From NCBI GenBank assembly GCA_949987705.1, contig CATLJY010000033.1, forward strand, positions 1 through 64,000: 64,000 bases of DNA. The letters are read 5' to 3'. The stretch comes from Thereva unica (lineage: Eukaryota; Arthropoda; Insecta; Diptera; Therevidae). Below the pieces are notes generated by a model, which made no database searches, was not told the DNA's origin, and saw only the letters and a list, made by a program, of their open reading frames with translations. Each line of letters opens with the position of its first letter. Position 1 is the stretch's first letter. The position numbers were made by a program, and so were the translations under genes. Positions 56,584 through 64,000 of this stretch are shown one piece after another.

Positions 56584-59500
56584 GGTAAGTATACAATCTT
56601 TGTCACAGGACGTTTTAGTACTCTATCCCTACATTTTAAGGATACAACTCTGACGAGTCCATCGTTTCCCGGATGGGTGTCTACCACTCGTGCCAGTGGC
56701 CACTTAGTTGAGGGATATCGCTCATCCTTTATTAGAACTAAGTCACCCCTTTCTGGGTTTCTTAATATCTTCTTCCATTTTGGCCTTTCTTGTAATCTGG
56801 TCATATACTCAATTGTCCAACGTCTCCAAAATTGATCCTTCATTCGTTGAATGAGCTGCCGGCGGGATAACCTATTAACATTTGCATCGATCATATCTTC
56901 TTCGGGTAGTGTTGTTGCAGGTTCTCCTATGAGGAAGTGTGATGGCGTTAAGGGTTGCAGGTCATTCGGATCATCGCTGGTAGGACACAGCGGTCGGGAG
57001 TTAAGGCACGCTTCAATCTGGGCTAATAGAGTATTCAACTCCTCATAACTTAGTACCTTATCATTCAAAATCCGTTTCAGGTGGTGTTTCGTTGACTTAA
57101 CCCCAGCCTCCCATAGCCCTCCGAAATGAGGCGAAGCTGGGGGTATAAAGTGCCACGTTGTTCCTTCATTATCTAGAATTGACAAAAGTTCCTCGGGTGC
57201 AGAAGTCAGACTTCTCTGGTGCAATATCTTCAATTCCTGGTTAGCGCCTATGAAATTGGTCCCACAATCGCTATAGATGTCAGTACAGTGTCCTCGACGT
57301 GAAATAAATCGTCTAAAAGCAGCTATGAATCCTGCACTGGTCATATCGGACACTACCTCCAAGTGTATGGCTTTAGTAACAAGACATAAAAAAATACAAA
57401 TGTATCCTTTAAAACGTTTAGGCGATCTGCCCTTTAACAAGCGAAGTTCAATTGGACCGGCATAATCAACACCACTATGTTTAAATGGGCGAGTAAGAGT
57501 TACTCGTACTCTTGGTAGATTTCCCATGAACTGATTGACAGCAGAACTATTGTGCCGGAGGCATACTAAACAACGATGTACATACTTCCGTATAAGATCC
57601 CGTGCTCTTAAAATCCAATAACTTCTCCTCAAGTATCCTAACATCATTTGAGCTCCACCGTGTAAAGTCCTCGTGTGAATATCTGCAATAATTAAGTTAG
57701 ATAATGGGTTTGAATTTGACAGCAAGATCGGGTGTTTCATTGATTCCGATAGGTTTGCATTTCTCAATCTTCCACCAACTCTAAGGATTCCTTCCTTGTC
57801 CAAAAATGGGGCTAAAGATATTAGACGGCTTTTCGAAGGTAAGGACTTATTGCTCTTCAACAAGAAAATTTCGGTGTGAAACTCATGATACTGTGTAGCC
57901 TTGATAATTAAGTTCAAAGCCTGGCGAAGTTCAGAGGTTCTCACAAAGCCATAAACGGAGGTTGAAGTTGTTTTGCAGTTGTGCACAAACCTTAGGCATA
58001 GTGCTGTAACTCTTATTAATCTGGATAGTGAGGAATATCTTTGGAATAGCTCTGGGTACTCACTTGTGTTGCAAGTTAAAGCAATGGTCGCTTTTTGTTC
58101 TACCTCTGTGTCTAAAACTGCAATATTGTGTTTTGGCCAATTAACGCTGGGAATCTTCAGCCAAGGTGGTCCTGTCCACCAGAGAGGATGGCACTTAAGT
58201 TCGGCAGCACAGACTCCTCGCGACGCACAGTCAGCTGGATTTTCTTTTGAAGCAATGTAGTTCCAATCTTCTATATTGGTCAATTGTTGGATTTCGGATA
58301 CTCTATTCCCCACATAGACCTTCCATCGACTCGGTCTTCCCCTTATCCAGGCTAGGACGATCATTGAATCCGTCCAATATGAACACGATATGTCAGCAAC
58401 ATTTAGATCATTTTTAACCTTTGCCATTAATTTTGCTAAAAGGGTGGCAGCGCAAAGTTCTAGTCTGGCGAGGGTCACTTGTTTAAGAGGTGAAACCTTG
58501 GTTTTAGCAGTAAGTAGACGAGTTATTATTCTATCTGAATTATCAATAGTTCTAGAGTAGACGACCGCAGCGTAAGCACTTTGTGACGCATCCGCGAATC
58601 CGTGTAAATGGAAATGTTTAACCTTGTGGGAGAATTGTACCCAACGAGGTATTCGGATATGTTCAATTTTGTGTAAGGAGTCTCGAAAGTTACGCCATTC
58701 TAAATTCAAAAGATCTGGAATCTTGTCATCCCAGGATAAACCAGCTAACCAAAGCTTCTGCAACATAATCTTCGCTGTTATTATAAGGGGAGCTAACCAT
58801 CCAAGTGGATCGAACAATCGGGCTGTGTCTGACAATATACTTCTTTTAGTGGGCTGGGCTGACTGTGGTAAATTTACCTTAAAACAGAACTCGTCTTGCA
58901 AGGTGTCCCAATAAATACCTAGCGCCTTAATAGGTTGATGGCTATCAATATTTAACAAGGTTGAAGGGTCTCGATCCTCGGGGGAAGAAACGAAAGTAAC
59001 GTACTGGAGTTGGATCTCCATTTCCTTAGGTGAAATCCTCCGGACAGCAAAAGTTGCCTTAACTGCAACTGTAGTTCCCTTCCTGAGTCAATATCATGGG
59101 TGCCTGATGTAATGTCGTCGACGTAAGTGTCCTCTAATAACACTTTCGAGGCTAATGGATACTGAAACTCTTCGTCCTTGGCTAGTTGATGTAAACATCT
59201 AATTGAAAGATAAGGGGCACTTGTTGTTCCGTAAGTGACTGTATTCAGTTTGTAGACCGACATTGGCTGATAAGCTGTTTTTCGCCAAAGAATCTGTTGA
59301 TAACTGGTTTCCTTTGGGTTTACCCATATTTGTCGGAGCATCTTTTCTACGTCGCAAGAAAATGCTACTCGATGTTTGCGCCAACGAAGAAGGTTTGAGG
59401 ACAATTCGCTCTGTAGGGCTGGGCCGGAAGACAACTCGGAATTGAGGGAAGTGCCATTAGGTAATTGAGCAGATCCATCGAAGACAACTCTCAATTTTGC

Positions 59501-59920
59501 TATATTATCCGATTTTTTATAGACTCCATGATGCGGTAGGAAGTAATTTGAAGAGTTCTTGGTGTCTTGCTGCAAGTTTCCAACTAGTGTCATATGACCT
59601 AAACTTTCATACTCTTCCATAAATTTGTCATAATCTTTTTTAAGGGCTGGCTTTCTCTTGAACATTCTTTCCAATTGGATAAACCGCGCTAAAGCGCTAG
59701 TTTGACTGTCGCCAAATTTGGGGGGATTCAAGCCTTGGAGGACTGCTCTGAAGGGCAAGGAAACTACGAACCGACCTGATGAATCCCGAAAATGAGTTTT
59801 CAAGAAGTGCTCTTCACAGCAAGCTTCTTCTGAACTTAAAAGTCTTGTTGCTGGTATTTCCTCTTGCTCCCAAAATCTTCGTAGTAGAGTATCACGTTCG
59901 TTTCTGTAAACAAAGTAGTG
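56556..59920 (-). pseudogene. BEL-C pol: RT, RNase H, integrase
   Basis: RT: GRFVVSLPFRA, GHMTLVGN, YFLPHHGVYK, FSCDVEKMLRQIWV, active site TYVDDITSGTHD. A C lost from a C-run at 58980-58984 breaks the frame (LPPRIE against LPPEDRD). Then one 821-codon frame: LFDPLGWLAPL, RNase H HGFADASQSAYAAVVY and YWTDSMIVLAWIRG, NPADCASRG, integrase zinc finger HTRTLHGGAQMML with HRCLVCLRH, core HSGVDYAGP (Asp), IYSDCGTNFIGA (Asp), PHFGGLWEAGVKS (Glu), C-terminal GDLVLIKDERYPSTKW and RPVTKIVYLP. Upstream of 59803 the frame reads on as RFWEQEEIPA to about 59910, then shifts again. All catalytic residues are intact. Confidence 0.92.
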
Positions 59921-59954
59921 GTACTGGTATGTGTATCAAATATTCTATTATTGC

Positions 59955-61844
59955 CTATGATAGGACCGGAATAACCCAACCGAATATGGTGTTTTGCATC
60001 AGGGGACCTTCAGCTAACTTGTATTGACCTTCTAGTAATATGTTCACATTTACATCAGACCCTAGTAATAGATCAATAGGACTTGGGTTATGGAAATCCG
60101 GATCAGCCAGTGGTAAGTTTGGCCTTGTTTGCAAAATACTTAAATGTATTTTGCGCCTAGGTAGCACTTTCGTTAGCGTGCGTAAAACAAACGCCCTTAC
60201 TTTTACAGCAGATGTCAAATTCAGATTGGAAACACACAAGAAAACAGCATTGTTACACATCCCAAGTGGTATTTCACCAATACCATTGAGTGATAGATGA
60301 ACATTCCTTTTTGGTAGTCTCAGTCGCTGTACTGCATCCTCACTTATGAATGATGACTGGGAACCTGGATCTAACAATGCTCTCAATTTAAATTCACCTT
60401 CGTGGGTGACAACTTCAACTATTGCCGCTGCAAGAAGAACTTCTGGATTATCTCCCAGATAGGAATGAGTACTGTTGATCTTTTGATTGGTGGATCCATA
60501 ACAAACTTGCGAATTATCGTTGTCACTAGCACTGGTCAATTTTAACCTCTGTGATTGCGGTGAACCTTGCGACGGGTCGACATTAAAATGCAGCAGGGTG
60601 TGGTGTTTCTTATTACATTTACGACAGTGTGTGCTTTGTTTGCAGTGTTTTACGACGTGACCAGGGACTAAACAGTTAACACAAAGTCGGCTTTTTCTAA
60701 TGAGGTTTTCCTTTTGTTCCTTATTGAAACCTTTGAATATTTCACAGCGATACAAAAAATGTGGTTCTGAACAAACTGGGCAGGGAGGATCTACGCTTGT
60801 GTGGAATATTCGGGTACTGCCTTTTCCATATTTAAAGTTTTGGTCCAATTGTGGTCTAATGCTAACTTTAGTGTGTAAATTTGGCCTAATGTTGTCCACG
60901 GCTTCAAGAGATCTAAAGGTAGCTTCCAAAAACGAGTACAGTGCTTCTAGTCGGGGTATCTCCATGGAAGAATTTAAGGACTGCCCCCAATTCTTTCGGG
61001 TCTCACCATCTAATCGTTGAGTAATCATAAATACTATTATAGCATCCCAGGAATCCACTGGGATGTTTAGATTCTTTAGAGCAAAGAAACTTTCTTTAGT
61101 TTTATCAATTAGTCGCTTAATATTCAATGCGGTTGGTTGTGTAATCACGGGCAAGTTAAATAGCCCCTTCAAATGAGCATCGGCAAGCATTTTAGTGTGA
61201 TGGTAACGACTGGTTAGGGTTTGCCAGGCTAAATCGTAATTTGAGTCCGTAATTGCTATATGCTTTATCACTTGTGCCGCTTCCTGGGTCAACGAACTTT
61301 TCAAGTATTAAAACTTTTCAGCTTGAGTGAGATGGGTGTTAGTGTGGATCACAGCAATATACAGATCTCTAAAGGGAATCCAATCCGTATATTTTCCAGA
61401 AAATGTGGGTAGTTCTATTCGAGGTAACTTGACTTCGGGGGTTCTTTCGGGAAGAAGGGAAACATTTGAAACACTCTCAACATGGGCGTCACTGGGCATA
61501 ATGTCTAAAATGTTACCCTTTATTTCTAAATATAAGTTTTCGTACGTACTATACTGGTCACTTTCGAAATAGTCAATTTCACTAAGGGGAATATTTGCGG
61601 TAGTAGCAAGTTGAATTATAACTCGGTGGGTGTTACGGAAAGTTTTAAACGAATCGTCTAGCAAAATTAAGCGGCCCTGCAAATAACCTTTTGTCAAATT
61701 TACCTTGGCTGTCTTTTTATAATTTTGTTGGATTTTAGCTAGCTGTAGTTGTGCTTGCCCTTGTTGCGCTACTAACACTTCCATTTCTGTGTTGTATCTT
61801 GGGGTTGGGTCTGGTTCGCGCTCTGCTCGGACGGACATGTTCAT
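59955..61844 (-). pseudogene. BEL-C gag and protease, one nonsense codon
   Basis: ATG at 61844. Gag: Gln-rich start, RIELPTFSGKYTDWIPFRDL (DUF1759 core); TAA at 61308-61310 after TQAEKF, probably from CAA because the same frame continues YLKSSLTQEAAQVI. Then ATFRSLEAVDNIRP, zinc knuckles CVNCLVPGHVVKHC and CRKCNKKHH, and the DUF1758-type protease RALLDPGSQSSFISED (active-site D-P-G) with LLLGSDVNVNILLEG and TIFGWVI. The frame ends PVLS-stop at 59955, where a shift separates protease from RT. Confidence 0.92.
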
Positions 61845-61849
61845 CAACG

Positions 61850-62460
61850 CGCGAGCTCAATCAAATAAGGGAAGTAACGGAATGTTATACAACACGTGAT
61901 ATTCAATTTTACAACGGTAGTTATTTTAAATGTTCCTAGAGTTAACCAATAAACTTAGTTTGGGAAAAAGTCGTTTCACTTTCACAATAAATTTCATAAT
62001 AATTCCCTTAAAAATGTTGTAAATGTCACTAATTTAAATTTAGTCCAAATAAAGAGCAACAGAAAAACATAATTCTCTTTTTTTCCATTTCCAAAGTAAA
62101 GAGCAACAGCAACAATTTAGTTTAAGTAAAGAGCAGCAACAAAAATAATTCTCTTTTTTCTATTTCCAAAGTAAAGAGCAACAGCAACAATTTTGTTTAA
62201 GTAAAGAGCAGCAACAAGAATAATTCTCTTTTCAAAGGAGATATACACACATATACATGTATATTTTCAAAGTACGGTATGTATTACGGTATTTCATAAA
62301 TACTTCTAAAATTAAAGCGTGGTTAGTATAAATCCCTTTTTTATACAAAAAGAAAAAATAAAATGATACATGCACCTTCTCCGTTTTTTTATGATTTTCG
62401 GCAAGTCTTTCTTTTTCCTGATTTTTCAATTCCATTAGTAGCAGGTAATCCGGGTAGCAG
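61850..62460 (-). other. BEL-C 5' leader
   Basis: About 600 bases between primer site and gag. Holds two tandem copies of a roughly 70-bp unit (GTAAAGAGCAACAGCAACAA, AAATAATTCTCTTTTTTCTA) at 62090-62225 with a third, partial one from 62045. A 67-codon frame inside (62232-62435) is not supported. Confidence 0.6.
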
Positions 62461-62481
62461 GTAATCCGGCTCGAAGGACCA
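62443..62481 (-). promoter_or_regulatory. BEL-C primer-binding site with 16-bp duplication
   Basis: Element strand TGGTCCTTCGAGCCGGATTA starts at 62481, three bases after the LTR, and matches the tRNA-Tyr 3' end for about 17 bases. The plus-strand unit GTAGCAGGTAATCCGG occurs twice in a row (62438-62469), so part of the primer site has been tandemly copied. Confidence 0.85.
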
Positions 62482-62484
62482 TTA

Positions 62485-62846
62485 TGATCATTCCCATGTG
62501 GAAATAATTTTAACCTTTTTTACTTTCTACAAATCACAACTCAAATTAAAGTTTTTTTTTGTTATACACTTTTATTAAAGAATAATTAAATCACTAAATC
62601 AGGAATTCTACTTTTGTTATAGAATAATTAAATCACTAAATCAGGAATTCTACTTTTATGAAAAATTAATTAAATCACTAAATCAGGAATTCATTGCTGC
62701 CTTCACGGACGGTAAAAGAGAAGTGACTTGAAGTAAAAATTATACCGCTTTTCTCCCCTCTGTTCGTGCTGATGCTGGCGAAGTGTTGCCTGGGCTGGAT
62801 ATCCGTCCAGTGTTGGGTGGTCGGCGTTTTTGGTTGCGTTCGAACA
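62485..62846 (-). repeat. BEL-C 5' LTR, 362 bp
   Basis: Plus strand starts TGATCATTCCC and ends CGAACA. Same 43-bp triplication as the partner (62579-62690). One T longer than the 3' LTR in a T-run, and three base differences. Confidence 0.95.
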
Positions 62847-62851
62847 ATTAC
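62847..62851. repeat. Target-site duplication of BEL-C (right)
   Basis: ATTAC, as at 55972-55976. Confidence 0.9.
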
Positions 62852-62951
62852 GGTTAATGGAATGGGAATCTAAAGAACACGTTTTTTGTTAATATCATTT
62901 TTTTTTCTTCTCTTTCCGTCTTTCTTCCCTTCGTTCATTTTTTCAATCTTC

Positions 62952-63573
62952 ATGGCGGATCTTTGCAAGAGGTGTTCTTCGGAAATCGCCCGTGACGGGA
63001 TTTCCTGTGATGGGGTTTGTGGAGGCGTTTTCCATCCTTCTTGCCTCACTTTGAAAATCAGCAGCAAATCTTCGGCTCCTAGAGGGCCTACGTGTAGTGA
63101 ATGCTCTGACATCAAACACGACATACATTCGGCGATACTTAATCCGGTTGCCACTTCTCCCTCCTGCACTTATAGCTCCTTGGCTTCTGTCCATCCTATA
63201 TTATACGATATAAAAAGGAATACCAAGCGTGTTAGGGCTGATATTGAATCGCTATCATCAGCAGTGATTCAAAATCACAACGCCCTGAACTCCCTGTCCA
63301 TAAGTTTGGAGAGCGTCGCTGTTACAAATAAGACCTCCTCAGCGACGGTAGCATCTGATGACACTCTGCAGGTTGAGTAGCAGCCTCTGCCTTCACCCTG
63401 CCCCGCGGCTACTTATCGTTCGGAGAACGTCCTTTTGCCACAGGAGGCCGTTAACTCGATTGCACCTGTTACTAAGGTGCGTCGCAAAAGTCGCAGGAAA
63501 AATCGAAATCGGCAAGCTATCATTGGGGACGGTGTCACTTTGAGTTCCTTGCCCCGTGTTCCGGAGATGGAGT
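62952..63573 (+). pseudogene. LINE-2 ORF1 with PHD-like zinc finger
   Basis: ATG at 62952 (MADLCKRCSSEI). A PHD-type finger follows directly: CKRC, ISCDGVCGGVFHPSCLTL, CSEC (C4-H-C3 spacing), as in ORF1 proteins of several insect non-LTR elements. Next is a heptad-like coiled-coil part (LSSAVIQNHNALNSLSISL). TAG at 63378-63380, probably from CAG, stops it; the same frame then continues through a basic KVRRKSRRKNRNR stretch to a second TAG at about 63571. Its 5' region is split off by element C. ORF2 is not found after it: a minus-strand DUF4780 frame starts within 10 bases. Confidence 0.75.
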
Positions 63574-63579
63574 AGACTT

Positions 63580-64000
63580 CTAGGCCGGTCTCAGTATCAA
63601 CCTCTCCTTTTTTGAGCCAATCTCCTTGACTCTAATTCGTCCGAAGCCGTAGAATAGGGACATGCCCTGCTCTTTAAGCTGCGTTAGCGCCCTCTCGTCA
63701 ATGCTAAGGGCAAGAGTTTGACCGTTCTGGTCCACCTTCCTGCCCATCACTTGCCAGGAGGTCTCCTCAATTGGCTGGTTCTGTACTTCCAGCCTGCAGA
63801 GCACCTGTTCCGGTCCCCTAACATCGTTAGGAACCCAGAACGTGATTCGCTTGTATTTGGGAAGGTCCTTTTCCTCAATTACTCTGAGGTTGGCTTCTTC
63901 CCACAACTGAAGCCTGGTGACAGCATTTGTCAACCATTGGCTGGTGGGTTCGTTGGCGCAGGTGATCTTAATGAGACCCCTGCCGCCCTTGCACCCAATG
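63580..64000 (-). CDS. DUF4780-type protein, C-terminal part, off window edge
   Basis: Open on the minus strand from the window edge to the stop at 63580. Readable: GLIKITCANEPTSQWL, LRVIEEKDLPKYKRITFWVP, VLCRLEVQNQPIEETSWQVM, LALSIDERALTQLKEQGMSL, FYGFGRIRVKEI. This is the layout of DUF4780, a domain common in TE-associated insect proteins and probably nucleic-acid binding. No break seen. Its N-terminus lies beyond 64000, so the start is unknown. It is head-on with the LINE-2 frame, so it belongs to a different element. Confidence 0.7.
   Translation of the reverse strand, partial: IGCKGGRGLIKITCANEPTSQWLTNAVTRLQLWEEANLRVIEEKDLPKYKRITFWVPNDVRGPEQVLCRLEVQNQPIEETSWQVMGRKVDQNGQTLALSIDERALTQLKEQGMSLFYGFGRIRVKEIGSKKERLILRPA

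Larger units (their letters stand above)
55977..62846 (-). mobile_element. BEL/Pao element C, complete LTR to LTR
   Basis: LTRs 55977-56337 and 62485-62846, 5-bp target duplication ATTAC at 55972-55976 and 62847-62851, tRNA-Tyr primer site, gag, protease, RT, RNase H, integrase. About 6.87 kb, typical for the family. LTRs differ by three substitutions and one T-run length, so the insertion is recent, yet the coding region already has one nonsense codon and at least three frameshifts. No env gene. Confidence 0.97.

Noticed and set aside
56851..60300. Plus-strand frames of 60-106 codons across BEL-C
   Set aside because: Antisense shadows of the gag-pol reading frames.
62886..62951. Extra 22-residue Phe/Ser-rich N-terminal extension of LINE-2 ORF1
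   Set aside because: It resembles a signal peptide but comes from a T-rich 5' leader; the ATG at 62952 directly before the PHD-type finger is the better start.

Overview
The window is repeat-dominated eukaryotic DNA, most likely from an insect. Reasons: a 20.6-kb tandem satellite with no open frames, GT-AG introns of about 50-150 bp, and dense nested remains of element types common in insects (BEL/Pao LTR elements with tRNA-Tyr primer sites, PIF/Harbinger, Tc1, pogo/Tigger, hAT, Helitron, foldback and non-LTR elements). The order or species cannot be set from the sequence. No host single-copy gene, rRNA or tRNA gene is recognisable.

Layout. 1-20647: satellite of 58-bp monomers, about 355 copies, with private variants that mark kilobase blocks copied several times. 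20646-23362: two-gene Harbinger element (spliced transposase on +, Myb/SANT-like gene on -) lying exactly between satellite and BEL DNA. 23363-26404: BEL/Pao fragment 'D' (minus strand). 26405-27985: Tc1-like element with long IR/DR ends and a dead transposase. 28025-30098: Tigger/pogo-like element, broken. 30130-33715: foldback-like inverted structure with about 120-bp tandem units in both arms. 33716-34890: Helitron 5' coding fragment. 34890-35980: non-coding sequence and a hairpin MITE. 35985-40616: 5'-truncated LINE (minus strand) interrupted by a roughly 1-kb TIR element.

40617-50745: BEL/Pao element 'A' (minus strand) with two related LTR copies. It is interrupted by a pogo-type MITE (clean empty site in the other LTR), a Harbinger-type MITE (TTA duplication), a polyA-ended foreign segment replacing the integrase core, and a hAT remnant. 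50834-55300: BEL/Pao fragment 'B' (minus strand), with integrase and a captured viral-type glycoprotein (env) gene, all broken. 55977-62846: BEL/Pao element 'C', complete from LTR to LTR with 5-bp ATTAC duplications and nearly identical LTRs, yet carrying stop and frameshift lesions. It sits in the 5' region of a second LINE whose PHD-type ORF1 follows at 62952. 63580-64000: the end of a DUF4780-type ORF running off the right edge.

The genes do not form a cellular pathway. They are transposase, gag-pol, env and LINE proteins of independent elements inserted into one another. Nearly every frame has at least one visible lesion. The exceptions are the Harbinger Myb-like gene and the partial DUF4780 frame. 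The most unusual items are the block architecture of the satellite, the foldback structure, the env-bearing BEL element, and a set of exon-like segments with splice consensus conserved on the opposite strand of both BEL-A LTR copies.
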